A DNA stretch of 64,000 bases from DASXUG01 sp036504995 (GCA_036504995.1 DASXUG010000012.1:124001-188000); one strand, 5' to 3'. Counted from the first letter of the stretch, positions 43,308-54,104 are shown. Numbers and translations are program-made. The notes: a model not told the origin generated them from the letters alone.

Positions 43308-45914
43308 ATGCGCACAGAAAATCATATTAAACCGTCCACTATCTATCTCAAAGATTACACGCCAGCGCCGTACAACGTTAGCAATATCGAGCTGGATTTT
43401 CAGTTATTTGAAGAAAAAACCATCGTCACAGCAACTGCGCAATATGCGAAAAACCCTGCATCAAACAGCTTTGATTTAGTGCTAAATGGTGACGCCCAAA
43501 GTATTACTACGGTATTGATAGATGGCAAACCATTTGATGGTTACACGCTAGACGATGACAAAATGACCATTACCAATGCAGGCGAAAAATTCACGCTGAG
43601 CATCACCACTGAAATTGACCCAGCAGCCAACACCGCGTTAGAAGGCTTATATAAATCTCAGGGCAACTACTGTACACAATGTGAGGCAGAAGGATTTAGA
43701 CGTATCACTTTTTACCAAGATCGCCCTGATGTATTAAGCATTTTTTCGGTACGGATTGAAGCCGATAAAACTAATTATCCCGTCTTGTTATCTAACGGCA
43801 ATCTCGTGACATCTGGAGATTTAGACAATAACCGCCACTTCACTCAATGGCATGACCCTTTTCCCAAACCCAGTTATTTATTTGCGCTAGTGGCAGGCAA
43901 ACTGGTGCGCGTGGAAGATAGCTTTACTACCATGTCGGGGCGTAAGGTTGATTTGCACATATATGTGCGCCCTGGCGACGAAAGCCAATGCGACCACGCC
44001 ATGCAATCACTTAAAAAAGCCATGCGTTGGGATGAAGAAAAGTATGGTCGTGAATATGCGCTCAACTTGTTCAATATCGTCGCAGTCAGCGATTTTAATA
44101 TGGGCGCCATGGAAAATACCTCGCTCAATATTTTCAATACTGCATTAGTGTTGGCACATCAGGAAACCGCCACCGATAACGACTTCTTAAGTGTCGAAGC
44201 GGTGATTGCACATGAGTATTTCCATAACTGGACAGGCAACCGCGTCACTTGTCGCGATTGGTTTCAATTATCGCTCAAAGAAGGTTTTACGGTTTTTAGA
44301 GACCAATCGTTCAGTTCTGACCTCAACTCCGCTGCTGTGCAACGGATTGACGATGTCGATACGCTACGCCGTTTACAATTTGCTGAAGATGCTAGCCCCT
44401 TAGCGCATGCCGTGCAACCTGATAGCTTTATTGAAATCAGCAACTTTTACACCAAAACCATCTACGACAAAGGTGCGGAGCTGATACGCATGCAGCACAC
44501 TCTGCTGGGCGTTGAAACTTTCCGCAAGGCCACCGATTTATATTTTGACCGCAACGATGGCAAAGCCGTGACTTGCGATGATTTTGTGCAGTGCATGGCT
44601 GAGGCTTCTGGCCGCGATATGTCGCAATTCTTTTTGTGGTACAAACAAGCAGGCACGCCCACCTTGGATATGCGCGCAGATTATGATGCAGCGCAACAGC
44701 GTTACAGCCTGACCTTTACTCAAGCGCAACCTGACACGCCTGAACAAACAGATAAAAAACCGCTGCATATTCCTATCGCTGTTGGCTTACTCGATGAGCA
44801 AGGGCGGGAAATCAAACCTACACAAATTTTGGAAATGACAGCACGCACGCAAACATTTAGCTTTGACAATATTCAATCACGCCCCGTGCCTTCGGTGTTA
44901 CGTGGCTTTTCCGCCCCAGTCAAACTAAACACGGAGTTAAGCGACGACGATTTACGTCTATTGCAAGTGCATGATACCGATGGCTTTAACAAGTGGGAGG
45001 CAGGACAAACGCTTGCTTTAAGAAATATCGAGCGCGTGATGGCCAACCCAGAGGCGGATATTACTCAATTTATTGCAGATATTGGGGTATTAATTACACA
45101 AGGCATGGCAGAAAACAGCGATAAAGCCTTGCTGGCACGCGCACTAAGTTTGCCCTCTATCGCGGTAATCTCTCAACATCAAACCGTGGTTGACCCCGCC
45201 GCGATTGACCGTGCACGTACGCACCTACTAACCAGCATCAAACGTGCGCATAAAGACGCATTGGCGGAGTTATACGATGCCAACGCTAACACAGGCACCT
45301 TCTCTATCACGCCACAAGCCATGGGGCGTAGAGCATTGCAGAATACTGTGCTAGAACTCCTCACTGCCTCTAACGGCACGGGCTGCGCGGCCCGCGGCAA
45401 AGCACATTATTTAGCCGCCGACAATATGACAGACCGCGTGGCTGCGCTTGCGAGTTTATCAGACAGCACCAAGCCAGAGCGTAGCGAAGTGTTTGCCGAC
45501 TTTTACCAACGCTTTAAAACCTACCAATTGGTAGTAGATAAATGGTTCTCGCTACAAGCCATCGCCAATCGCGACGAGATTTTTGAAGACTTTGCCCAAT
45601 TGCGTCAGCATGCGGAATTCAACATCAAAAACCCCAACCGTGTACGCTCGCTGTATACCTCGTTTGCCATTAACAACCCTGTAAAATTTCACCACCCCAG
45701 TGGTCAAGGCTACGCCCTATTACGCGATGTGATTATTGAGTTAAACAGCATTAACTCACAAATGGCCGCCCGTCTGGTTACTCCACTACGTGAATGGAAG
45801 CGCTATACACCCACCTTGCAAGCGCAAATGCAAGCGGCTTTGCAGGCAATTTTGGATACACCAAATTTATCAAATGATGTATTTGAGGTAGTAAGTAAGA
45901 GCTTAAAGGATTAA
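43308..45914 (+). CDS. pepN: Aminopeptidase N (M1 family)
   Basis: An 868-residue M1 metallopeptidase. The substrate motif GAMEN and zinc site HEYFHNWTGNRVTC ... LKEGFTVFRDQ are intact, and the C-terminal helical domain (about 540-868) is of the E. coli PepN type. It removes N-terminal residues from peptides in the cytoplasm. The length is close to E. coli PepN. No partner gene is evident. Confidence 0.96.
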   Translation: MRTENHIKPSTIYLKDYTPAPYNVSNIELDFQLFEEKTIVTATAQYAKNPASNSFDLVLNGDAQSITTVLIDGKPFDGYTLDDDKMTITNAGEKFTLSITTEIDPAANTALEGLYKSQGNYCTQCEAEGFRRITFYQDRPDVLSIFSVRIEADKTNYPVLLSNGNLVTSGDLDNNRHFTQWHDPFPKPSYLFALVAGKLVRVEDSFTTMSGRKVDLHIYVRPGDESQCDHAMQSLKKAMRWDEEKYGREYALNLFNIVAVSDFNMGAMENTSLNIFNTALVLAHQETATDNDFLSVEAVIAHEYFHNWTGNRVTCRDWFQLSLKEGFTVFRDQSFSSDLNSAAVQRIDDVDTLRRLQFAEDASPLAHAVQPDSFIEISNFYTKTIYDKGAELIRMQHTLLGVETFRKATDLYFDRNDGKAVTCDDFVQCMAEASGRDMSQFFLWYKQAGTPTLDMRADYDAAQQRYSLTFTQAQPDTPEQTDKKPLHIPIAVGLLDEQGREIKPTQILEMTARTQTFSFDNIQSRPVPSVLRGFSAPVKLNTELSDDDLRLLQVHDTDGFNKWEAGQTLALRNIERVMANPEADITQFIADIGVLITQGMAENSDKALLARALSLPSIAVISQHQTVVDPAAIDRARTHLLTSIKRAHKDALAELYDANANTGTFSITPQAMGRRALQNTVLELLTASNGTGCAARGKAHYLAADNMTDRVAALASLSDSTKPERSEVFADFYQRFKTYQLVVDKWFSLQAIANRDEIFEDFAQLRQHAEFNIKNPNRVRSLYTSFAINNPVKFHHPSGQGYALLRDVIIELNSINSQMAARLVTPLREWKRYTPTLQAQMQAALQAILDTPNLSNDVFEVVSKSLKD

Positions 45915-45989
45915 TAGATGTGGGAGAGGTCTGAATGAATACAATGATGATTCTTTTTCTAAATATCTTAAGCACTGAAAGCTTTTAAT

Positions 45990-46451
45990 ATGCCCGTAAA
46001 ACCAGAACCCCGTATTGAGTACGGCAATGAAATGCGACTAATCGGCCTAAGGCAAAAACATACGCTTACAAACCTAGCAACCGAAATCCCCAAGCAATGG
46101 GTTGCCTTTAAAACCGAATTTGAGTTGGCGCGCAGAAGTGCAGTGACTTACGGCGTGATTTGCGGGGTTAGCCAAGAGAGTATGGAATATATGTGTGGTG
46201 TAGAGGTGCCCTCATTTGACGCTGCACCTGCCAACGCTGGAAAGTTAATTGTGCCAATACAAAAATATGCGGTTTTCTTGCATGAGGGACATATTTCAGA
46301 AATTGGCGCATCTTGGGATACGATTCTTCATCAGTTAATGCCAACGTTAAAACTTGAGGATGCACATACGCCCAGTTTTGAACGTTATGACCACCGCTAT
46401 GATGCAATGTCAGGAAATGGGGCTGTAGAAATATGGTGTCCAATACAATAA
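45990..46451 (+). CDS. GyrI-like / AraC effector-binding domain protein
   Basis: A 153-residue stand-alone ligand-binding domain: RLIGLRQKHTLTNLATEIPKQWVAF, then YGVICG, VEVPSFDAAP, YAVFLHEGHISEI and AVEIWCPI at the end. This is the pattern of the GyrI/SOUL-like small-molecule-binding domain found alone or after AraC DNA-binding regions. No DNA-binding domain is present. It could bind a hydrophobic compound or protect gyrase; no function is assigned. Confidence 0.8.
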   Translation: MPVKPEPRIEYGNEMRLIGLRQKHTLTNLATEIPKQWVAFKTEFELARRSAVTYGVICGVSQESMEYMCGVEVPSFDAAPANAGKLIVPIQKYAVFLHEGHISEIGASWDTILHQLMPTLKLEDAHTPSFERYDHRYDAMSGNGAVEIWCPIQ

Positions 46452-46808
46452 ACAAAACTAGCAGTTTCGTCATTCCCGTGAAAACGGGAATCCATTTTAT
46501 TCAGACACTTAAATGGATCCCCGCTTTCGCGAGGATGACGGTAATATGAATTTTGTTGGCTAAACCACTTCGCGCAAAACTTTCAAATGGATTCTAACGA
46601 CTTTAAGACACGGGATACCGATTAAAGCCTACAAATCCAAAATAAACCTACACTGCCTTTTTTGTCACTGTTAAGCGAAACTTATCCATTGATTAATAAC
46701 AAATTAGGTATAAATCGCTAAAATATCGGCTCGCTTGTGGTACGATTTATGCTCAAACTGCACATGTTTGATTTTTCTATTTTTATATAAGTATCAGGGA
46801 AGAAATTT
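46452..46808. other. Intergenic region before gap
   Basis: This 357-base stretch has no gene. Its first part is the REP-like palindrome at 46469-46540. The rest is AT-rich and presumably holds the gap promoter; I could not settle a -35/-10 pair with normal spacing. Confidence 0.55.
46469..46540. repeat. REP-like palindromic element
   Basis: Two hairpin-forming arms: CGTCATTCCCGTGAAAACGGG, then AATCCATTT, and in mirror AAATGGATC followed by CCCGCTTTCGCGAGGATGACG. The outer CGTCAT/ATGACG and inner AATCCATTT/AAATGGAT pair with each other, forming a 72-base cruciform. This is the widespread proteobacterial 'CGTCATTCCCGCG' repetitive element. Confidence 0.85.
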
Positions 46809-47807
46809 ATGACGATTCGTGTTGCAATTAACGGTTTTGGCCGCATTGGCCGTATGGTGTTCCGCGCTGCGGTTAAAGACTTCACCGATATTGAGGTAGT
46901 AGCCATTAACGATTTGCTAGAGCCAGATTACTTGGCTTATATGTTGAAACACGATTCTGTGCACGGAAAATTTAAAGGCGATGTGGCTGTTGAAGGCAAC
47001 AACTTAGTCGTCAACGGCAAAAAAATTCGTCTGACTGCGGAAAAGGACCCTGCCAACCTAAAATGGGGCGAGGTTGGTGTGGATGTGGTAGTCGAATGTA
47101 CAGGCTTCTTCCTTACCCTAGATACCTGCCAAAAACACATAGATGCAGGTGCGAAAAAAGTGGTGCAATCTGCTCCTTCTAAAGATGACACGCCAATGTT
47201 TGTTTACGGCGTAAACCACGACATTTACAAAGGGGAGGCGATTGTTTCAGCCGCTTCTTGCACCACCAACGGCTTGGCGCCAGTGGCAAAAGTACTGCAT
47301 GACAACTTTGGTATTAAACGCGGCTTGATGACTACTGTACACGCAGCAACAGCTACACAAAAAACGGTCGATGGTCCATCCAATAAAGATTGGCGCGGCG
47401 GCCGTGGCATTTTAGAGAACATTATCCCCTCCTCTACTGGCGCGGCAAAAGCTGTGGGCAAAGTGATTCCTTCTCTCAATAAAAAACTCACAGGTATGGC
47501 GTTCCGCATCCCCACTTCTGATGTTTCAGTGGTTGACTTAACTGTGGAGTTAGAAAAAGAAACCACTTACGAAGCAATCTGTGCAGCCATGAAAACGGCT
47601 TCTGAAACTACACTTAAAGGCGTATTGGGTTACACCGAAGAAAAAGTGGTTTCTACTGATTTCCGTGGTGAAACTTGTCCATCCGTATTTGATGCAGACG
47701 CAGGTATTCAACTCGACCCAACGTTTGTAAAAATCGTGGCCTGGTATGACAATGAGTATGGTTACACCTGTAACTTAATGCGCCTCGTTGAGCATATCTC
47801 CAAATAA
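46809..47807 (+). CDS. gap: Glyceraldehyde-3-phosphate dehydrogenase, type I
   Basis: A 332-residue enzyme. The NAD site is RVAINGFGRIGR, the catalytic Cys lies in SAASCTTNGLAPV, and the closing region is WYDNEYGYTCNLM. It makes 1,3-bisphosphoglycerate from glyceraldehyde-3-phosphate. It is followed 20 bases later by pgk, the next step of the pathway. GGGAAG lies 8-9 bases before the ATG. Confidence 0.97.
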   Translation: MTIRVAINGFGRIGRMVFRAAVKDFTDIEVVAINDLLEPDYLAYMLKHDSVHGKFKGDVAVEGNNLVVNGKKIRLTAEKDPANLKWGEVGVDVVVECTGFFLTLDTCQKHIDAGAKKVVQSAPSKDDTPMFVYGVNHDIYKGEAIVSAASCTTNGLAPVAKVLHDNFGIKRGLMTTVHAATATQKTVDGPSNKDWRGGRGILENIIPSSTGAAKAVGKVIPSLNKKLTGMAFRIPTSDVSVVDLTVELEKETTYEAICAAMKTASETTLKGVLGYTEEKVVSTDFRGETCPSVFDADAGIQLDPTFVKIVAWYDNEYGYTCNLMRLVEHISK

Positions 47808-47827
47808 TAAAAATAAGGATAACCACC

Positions 47828-49009
47828 ATGTCAGTAATCAATATGACGGATTTAGATTTAAAGGGTAAACGCGTTTTTATACGCTCGGATTTAAACGTGC
47901 CGGTAGCTGATGGCAAAGTCACCTCTGACGCACGCATCACTGCATCTATGGCAACCATCGAGTTTGCGTTGAAGGCAGGGGCAAAAGTGATGGTAACTTC
48001 ACATTTGGGCCGCCCAGAAGAAGGTATTTACTCAGAAGAAAACTCACTCAAACCTGTTGCTGATGTGATTTCAGCCAAGCTAGGCAAGCCAGTACGTTTA
48101 ATTAAAGACTGGGTAGATGGCGGTTTTGAAGTGGCAGATGGCGAACTGGTATTGCTTGAGAATTGCCGTTTTAACAAAGGCGAGAAAAAGAACTTGGATG
48201 AAACCGCGCAAAAATACGCCAAACTTTGCGATATTTTTGTGATGGATGCCTTTGGTACCGCACACCGTGCTGAGGCTTCAACCTATGGCGCAGCGAAGTT
48301 TGCGCCAGTAGCGGCTGCAGGTATTTTGCTGACTGGTGAACTAGAGGCATTAACCAAGGCTCTGCTAAGCCCTGCCAGACCATTGGTGGCGATTGTAGGT
48401 GGCTCTAAAGTATCAACCAAGCTGACTGTATTAGAAAGTTTGTCTGAAAAAGTGGATCAAATGGTGGTAGGCGGTGGTATAGCCAACACCTTCCTAAAAG
48501 CCACGGGTCATGAAATTGGCAACTCATTATGTGAAGATGACTTAATTCCCACCGCAAAAAGCTTGATAGAAAAAATGTCAGCACGTGGCGCAGCTGTGCC
48601 GATTGCGGTAGATTTAGTAGTAGGCAAAAACTTCTCGGCAACCGAGCCAGCGATTCAACGTGATGCCGATAAAGTACAAAAAGATGACATGATTTTCGAC
48701 ATTGGTCCGAAATCTGCTGCACAGTTAGCCGACATTATTATGAAAGCGGGCACCGTGGTTTGGAACGGTCCATTGGGCGTGTTTGAGTTTGACCAGTTTG
48801 GCGAAGGTACCAAAGCCATTGCCATGGCGATTGCCAAGACTAAAGCCTTCACCCTTGCGGGCGGTGGCGATACCATTGCCGCGATTCAAAAATATGGCAT
48901 TTATGATGAGGTTTCTTATATCTCAACTGCTGGTGGCGCTTTCTTGGAATTTTTAGAAGGTAAAAAATTACCAGCCGTCGAGATTTTGGAGCAACGCGCA
49001 AAATCGTAA
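47828..49009 (+). CDS. pgk: Phosphoglycerate kinase
   Basis: A 393-residue enzyme with the substrate site VFIRSDLNVPV, VTSHLGRP, VMDAFGTAHRAEAS, and the nucleotide-binding C-terminal domain with WNGPLGVFEF and GGGDTIAA. It transfers phosphate between 1,3-bisphosphoglycerate and ADP. It is cotranscribed with gap and ends at a terminator before pyk. Confidence 0.97.
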   Translation: MSVINMTDLDLKGKRVFIRSDLNVPVADGKVTSDARITASMATIEFALKAGAKVMVTSHLGRPEEGIYSEENSLKPVADVISAKLGKPVRLIKDWVDGGFEVADGELVLLENCRFNKGEKKNLDETAQKYAKLCDIFVMDAFGTAHRAEASTYGAAKFAPVAAAGILLTGELEALTKALLSPARPLVAIVGGSKVSTKLTVLESLSEKVDQMVVGGGIANTFLKATGHEIGNSLCEDDLIPTAKSLIEKMSARGAAVPIAVDLVVGKNFSATEPAIQRDADKVQKDDMIFDIGPKSAAQLADIIMKAGTVVWNGPLGVFEFDQFGEGTKAIAMAIAKTKAFTLAGGGDTIAAIQKYGIYDEVSYISTAGGAFLEFLEGKKLPAVEILEQRAKS

Positions 49010-49086
49010 ATCAGCGTAATATCATCCGTTATGGACATAAATAGCCTGCTGATGCTAAAGAATAAATTAATTTAGTGGTGTAACAT

Positions 49087-49112
49087 GGGGGAGTCTTAGG
49101 GCTCCCTTTTTT
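49087..49112 (+). terminator. Intrinsic terminator after gap-pgk
   Basis: Stem GGGAG (49088-49092) / CTCCC (49102-49106) followed by TTTTTT. Confidence 0.82.
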
Positions 49113-49156
49113 ATTTTAAACTGCATCCTTATGGCAAACTCCCAACGGAGCAATAC

Positions 49157-50593
49157 ATGAATATACGCAAAACAAAAATCGTCGCCACGCTAGGCCCTGC
49201 CTCTAGTAACCCAGTAATGTTGCATAGCCTCATGGAAGCTGGGGTAGATGTAATGCGTCTGAATTTTTCGCACGGCACGGCACAAGAACATATCGACCGT
49301 GCAAAACTCATTCGAGAGATTTCATTTGCACGCCGCCGCTCGATTGGGATTTTGTGCGACCTACAAGGACCCAAAATCCGTATTGGAAAATTTGAAAACA
49401 GCAAAATTTCCATCGCTACGGGCGCCAAATTTATTTTGGATGCAAACTGCCCGCTCGGAAACCAACAGCGAGTCGGCTTAGACTACAAAACGCTGCCTAA
49501 CGAAGTTGAAGCAGGCACCGTGTTATTACTGGATGATGGTCGTATCGTTATGCAAGTTGACCGTGTGCAAGGCGCTGAAATTTTTTGCACGATTACCACT
49601 GGCGGCATACTGTCTAATAATAAAGGCATCAACCGCCAAGGTGGAGGTCTAGCGGCTGAAGCGCTGACCGATAAAGACCGTGCAGATATTAAAACCGCCG
49701 CTGCCTTAGGGGCAGATTATGTAGCAATTTCGTTTCCACGCTGTGCCGCAGATGTAGAACTAGCCCGTACTTTAGTTAGAGAAGCCGGCGGACACGCGCA
49801 TATTGTCGCCAAAATTGAACGCGCTGAAGCCATTGAAGCGTTGGAAGAAATTACCGAAGCGGCTGATGTCATTATGGTGGCGCGTGGCGATTTAGGTGTA
49901 GAGGTGGGCGATGCCGCCGTACCTGGTTTGCAAAAAAGGATGATTAAACTTGCACGTGCACGAAACAAGGTCGTTATCACCGCGACGCAAATGATGGAGT
50001 CCATGATTTCCAGCCCCATCCCTACTCGGGCAGAAGTATCCGATGTGGCTAATGCGGTGCTTGATGGTACCGACGCAGTAATGCTCTCCGCAGAAACGGC
50101 AGCAGGCCAATACCCAATTGAGACAGTGCAAGCGGTTCATCGCGTATGTATTGAGGCCGAGAAAGAATATGATAGCCACACGATTAAGCGACGCGCTGAA
50201 GATCAATTTGAAAAGCTGGATGAGGCGATTGCTATGACGGCTATTTATGCAGCACATCATTTTAATGTCAAAGCCATTGTTGCGCTCACCCAGTCTGGCA
50301 GCACAGCAAAATGGATGTCGCGGGCAAACACCAATGTACCTATTTACGCGCTGTCTCCTCTGAGTAGCACACGACGTAAACTCAAGCTCTATCGCGGAGT
50401 ATACCCATGCCCGATGGAGTTAGACTCGCATAATCGTGACGAAGTGCTTAATTACGCAGAAGATGAACTTATGCGACAAGGTGGCGCGGTCATCGGCGAT
50501 ATGGTCATCATCACTAATGGTGAACCGATTGGTCTGGCTGGCAGCACCAATGCCTTAAAAATCATTAAAGTGGGGGAGCATCGCAAAAGCTAA
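49157..50593 (+). CDS. pyk: Pyruvate kinase
   Basis: A 478-residue enzyme. TKIVATLGPASS opens the barrel; RLNFSHGTAQEH, the active-site region VAKIERAEA and MVARGDLGVEV, and ITATQMMESMI...PTRAEVSDVANAVLDGTDAVMLS all match. It makes pyruvate and ATP from phosphoenolpyruvate. It has its own 5' gap after a terminator, so it may be transcribed apart from gap-pgk. It faces lgt tail to tail. Confidence 0.96.
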   Translation: MNIRKTKIVATLGPASSNPVMLHSLMEAGVDVMRLNFSHGTAQEHIDRAKLIREISFARRRSIGILCDLQGPKIRIGKFENSKISIATGAKFILDANCPLGNQQRVGLDYKTLPNEVEAGTVLLLDDGRIVMQVDRVQGAEIFCTITTGGILSNNKGINRQGGGLAAEALTDKDRADIKTAAALGADYVAISFPRCAADVELARTLVREAGGHAHIVAKIERAEAIEALEEITEAADVIMVARGDLGVEVGDAAVPGLQKRMIKLARARNKVVITATQMMESMISSPIPTRAEVSDVANAVLDGTDAVMLSAETAAGQYPIETVQAVHRVCIEAEKEYDSHTIKRRAEDQFEKLDEAIAMTAIYAAHHFNVKAIVALTQSGSTAKWMSRANTNVPIYALSPLSSTRRKLKLYRGVYPCPMELDSHNRDEVLNYAEDELMRQGGAVIGDMVIITNGEPIGLAGSTNALKIIKVGEHRKS

Positions 50594-50637
50594 CGCTCTT
50601 TGCGCTAGACTTTATCCATGTAGGCTTTAGGTTTCCG

Positions 50638-51423
50638 TTAAGATTTAACGTTGTGCACCCTAGCCCACATCACAATGCCTAACAGGATCATTGGTAGGCT
50701 TAACCATTGCCCCATACTAAAACCTAACTGCAGCAAGCCAAGGTAACTATCTGGCTCACGGGTATATTCTGCTAAAAATCTAAAACTACCGTAGCCTATT
50801 AAAAACAACGCCGAAACTGCCCCTGCTGGGCGCTGCTTACTCGAATATAACCACAAAATAGTGAATAACACGATGCCTTCAAGGCCGAACTCGTAAAGCT
50901 GTGATGGATGGCGAGCAATATGATCCACCTTGGGGAAAATCATTCCCCAGTTAGCATTGGTGGCTCTGCCCCACAGCTCACCGTTGATAAAATTACCTAA
51001 GCGCCCAGCGCCTAGGCCAATTGGCACTAAAGGCGCCACAAAATCCATAATATTTAGCCAAGATTGTGCTTTATATTTTCTTGAAAAGAAAAACATGGCT
51101 GCCAATACCCCTAAAAAACCACCGTGAAACGACATGCCACCCTGCCACACGGCAAATATTTCTAATGGGTGATGCATGAAATAAGTCGCTTGGTAAAATA
51201 CTACGTAGCCTAAGCGCCCCCCTAAAATCACGCCTAGCGCACCGAAAAATAAGGCATCATCTAGCATTTCATTGGTCCAACCACGCCAAGGTTGATTAGC
51301 AATACGCAGCCTGCCCAATCCCAGAAATGCCATAAAACCAGTAAGATACATCAGGCCATACCAATGCACACCAAAACTACCAAGATGAATGGCTATTGGG
51401 TCAAATTCGGGGTGAATGAACAT
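50638..51423 (-). CDS. lgt: Prolipoprotein diacylglyceryl transferase
   Basis: A 261-residue membrane enzyme with about seven helices. Signature regions are HWYGLMYLTGF, GGMSFHGGFLGVL with the catalytic His, and RLGNFINGELWGRATNANWG. It attaches diacylglycerol to the lipobox Cys of lipoprotein precursors, such as the efflux and glycine-zipper lipoproteins in this window. It is divergent from the GGDEF-EAL gene. Confidence 0.96.
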   Translation of the reverse strand: MFIHPEFDPIAIHLGSFGVHWYGLMYLTGFMAFLGLGRLRIANQPWRGWTNEMLDDALFFGALGVILGGRLGYVVFYQATYFMHHPLEIFAVWQGGMSFHGGFLGVLAAMFFFSRKYKAQSWLNIMDFVAPLVPIGLGAGRLGNFINGELWGRATNANWGMIFPKVDHIARHPSQLYEFGLEGIVLFTILWLYSSKQRPAGAVSALFLIGYGSFRFLAEYTREPDSYLGLLQLGFSMGQWLSLPMILLGIVMWARVHNVKS

Positions 51424-51587
51424 TTATCAACAATCTATAGGGTACTTTTAAAGAACGCACATTTTACTGCCTAGTATTAAATCTTGCTGAAAATAATTTA
51501 TTGATACACACTTCTACTTAATGGGGTTTTAATTTAGTTGTTAATAAACGCTAAATACATGATTGCTTATAAATTGGGATGATTTAA

Positions 51588-54104
51588 ATGCAAGAGCATC
51601 CGCAAGATAACTTCAAGCTACGTCAGGTGAAGTTACAACTCACCAATAACAAACTGCTCGATACCCTGGGTTTCGCGTTTCAATCCCTGTTTGATTTATC
51701 AGATGACAATGTACACATCACCGACCATCTCGGTCGTCTGGTTTACATGAACCCCACCACACTCAAAACGATAGGCAGAACACAAGATGAGGTGCTGGGT
51801 TATAAGGGCATCGACATACTACCCAATGACACTGCCATGCAACGCTATTTCGATGCCGTAAAAAAGGTGATTACCACTCAACAAGCGACAACAATATTAC
51901 TGGTAAAAGAAAACAATCACCCTGGCCGCTCTTTGTATGATGTCATCACCATTACACCGATTGTTAATCAGCAAAACAAACTGATAGGCACACTCTCGAT
52001 TGGAAGAGAGAGTACGCATGAAAAATATCTGGAAGATAAAGAAATTAAACAGCGAGAACATTACCAAAGGGCGCTGTTGGATAACTTCCCTTTTATTGTC
52101 TGGCTGAAAGATAAGGAGGGTCGCTTTTTAGCCGCCAACGCGGCCTTTGCCAGAGTGGCCGGGGTAAGTAGCACAAAAGAGCTAGAAGGAAAAACCGATT
52201 TTGACTTTTTTCCCGCCGAACTCGCTCGGGGTTATGTTGCGCAAGATTTACAGGTATTAAAATCTAATGAACCGCTGAGTACAGTAGAGAAAATTAAAAT
52301 TGCACATGGGGATGAGTATTTAGCCGAGACATATAAATCCCCTGTTTCTATTAATGGCCAAGTCATAGGCACGGTAGGCTTTTCACATGACATTACAGAA
52401 CGGATCCAATTACTTTCCGAAATTTCAAACAAAGACTCGGCCTATAGTTCTTTAGCAAAAAATCTACCCTTAGCCATCTTTCGTTATGATTTAAATTGCA
52501 GACGCACTTTTATCAGCGGTAGTGATCAAAGCCTAGATGACCCTGACTTAAAACACCGCTGGGGAAAATCACCCGCAGAGTCATGGAATCCACATATCAA
52601 AAGCATTACTGGCGCTGAATACCAAGCACTGTTGCTTGAGGTAATGAACACAGGTCAAGTTAAGCGGATAGAGATTACCTCAAAATTAGGTGGCAATGAG
52701 CACGTCAGTTTAGCAACGATCGCCCCCGAATTTAATGGTCAAAAAGAAATTGTTGGCGCACTAACAATATCAAGTGATATTACAGAAATTACTCAGTATC
52801 GTAAGCAGTTAGAGCAACTGGCCTATCAGGATTCGCTAACCCTGCTACCTAACCGCGAATTTTTCTACCAACAACTAAATATTGCAATCGAACATGCTAA
52901 GAAAAACCATACCCAGTTTGGTGTGATGTTTTTAGACATGGACTACTTCAAAGCCATTAATGACACCTTGGGGCATTTTGCTGGCGATCAATTACTGGTT
53001 CAAGCTTCCAAGAGAATATTGTCATGCGTTAAAGGAAAAAACCTATTAGCCAGAATCGGTGGAGATGAGTTTGCGGTACTGGTAGCTAATGCCAACAAAG
53101 AAGACCTAGCCGCACTCGCTGCAGACATTGCAAGCACGCTAGAAGCTCCTTTTGAAATCGAACATGCCAGTTTCTTCATTACAGTAAGTATTGGCATCTC
53201 GACTTTCCCTAAAGACAGTAGCGACATTGATGGCCTGATGAAATATGCAGATACCGCGATGTATCAGGCCAAGAAAAAGGGAAGAAACAACTTTCAATTT
53301 CACTCAAAACAACTCAACTCGCTCATCACCGAGCGCCTAGTGGTTGAAACGGCCCTCAGATATGCGCTGGAAAAAAATGAGCTTTCTTTACACTTTCAAC
53401 CTAAAGTAGACGTATTAACTGGCAATATACTTGGCGCAGAGGCTTTGTTGCGATGGGACAACCCTGAAATCGCCAAACTTGAGCCGGCTCAATTCATCCC
53501 CATTACGGAAGAAAGCGGATTAATTGTAGAAATCGGTGCGTGGGTATTAATGCAAGGCTGTATCGCTGCGGTTAAGCTCAACAAGGATCACGCACTTTCT
53601 AACTTGCACCCAATCGTCATTGCAATGAACTTATCCTCCAGACAGTTTTTACGTCACAACCTATTGGCAACGCTCAGACACTGCCTAAAAACCACAGGCT
53701 GCCTCCCAGAGTGGATCGCGCTTGAAATCACCGAGAGCTTACTGTTACAAGATAGCATTGACGTCATGCTGACACTCACCAAAATCAATCAAATGGGCAT
53801 TACACTTGCAATTGATGACTTTGGTACTGGTTTTTCAGCGCTCGCATACTTGAATAAATTTCCAATTCAGCAGGTAAAAATCGACCGCTCATTTATCCGC
53901 GACATTTGCACTAACGAAAAAGCGGCTTTATTAGTAAAAGCCATTATCGCCATGGGACAAAGCCTAAGTATGGAACTAGTCGCCGAAGGCATTGAAAATA
54001 GAGCGCAATCAGCAATGCTGGCCAGGTTTGGCTGTTACCAAGCGCAAGGCTATTTATACGGCAAACCCACACCTTTTGAGGATTTTCTAAAGCTACTGCA
54101 TTAA
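51588..54104 (+). CDS. PAS-PAS-PAS-GGDEF-EAL cyclic-di-GMP signalling protein
   Basis: An 838-residue cytoplasmic sensor. Three PAS-type domains span about 25-150, 155-275 and 285-405. A GGDEF domain (intact GGDEF at about 491-495, after DMDYFKAINDTLGHFAGD) follows, then an EAL domain (from about 580). EAL catalytic motifs are intact: EALLRW, AMNLSSRQF, EITES, AIDDFGTGFSAL, KIDRSF and VAEGIE. Both cyclase and phosphodiesterase may be active. No membrane segment is seen, so the signal is probably internal (redox, oxygen or light) and unknown. Confidence 0.93.
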   Translation: MQEHPQDNFKLRQVKLQLTNNKLLDTLGFAFQSLFDLSDDNVHITDHLGRLVYMNPTTLKTIGRTQDEVLGYKGIDILPNDTAMQRYFDAVKKVITTQQATTILLVKENNHPGRSLYDVITITPIVNQQNKLIGTLSIGRESTHEKYLEDKEIKQREHYQRALLDNFPFIVWLKDKEGRFLAANAAFARVAGVSSTKELEGKTDFDFFPAELARGYVAQDLQVLKSNEPLSTVEKIKIAHGDEYLAETYKSPVSINGQVIGTVGFSHDITERIQLLSEISNKDSAYSSLAKNLPLAIFRYDLNCRRTFISGSDQSLDDPDLKHRWGKSPAESWNPHIKSITGAEYQALLLEVMNTGQVKRIEITSKLGGNEHVSLATIAPEFNGQKEIVGALTISSDITEITQYRKQLEQLAYQDSLTLLPNREFFYQQLNIAIEHAKKNHTQFGVMFLDMDYFKAINDTLGHFAGDQLLVQASKRILSCVKGKNLLARIGGDEFAVLVANANKEDLAALAADIASTLEAPFEIEHASFFITVSIGISTFPKDSSDIDGLMKYADTAMYQAKKKGRNNFQFHSKQLNSLITERLVVETALRYALEKNELSLHFQPKVDVLTGNILGAEALLRWDNPEIAKLEPAQFIPITEESGLIVEIGAWVLMQGCIAAVKLNKDHALSNLHPIVIAMNLSSRQFLRHNLLATLRHCLKTTGCLPEWIALEITESLLLQDSIDVMLTLTKINQMGITLAIDDFGTGFSALAYLNKFPIQQVKIDRSFIRDICTNEKAALLVKAIIAMGQSLSMELVAEGIENRAQSAMLARFGCYQAQGYLYGKPTPFEDFLKLLH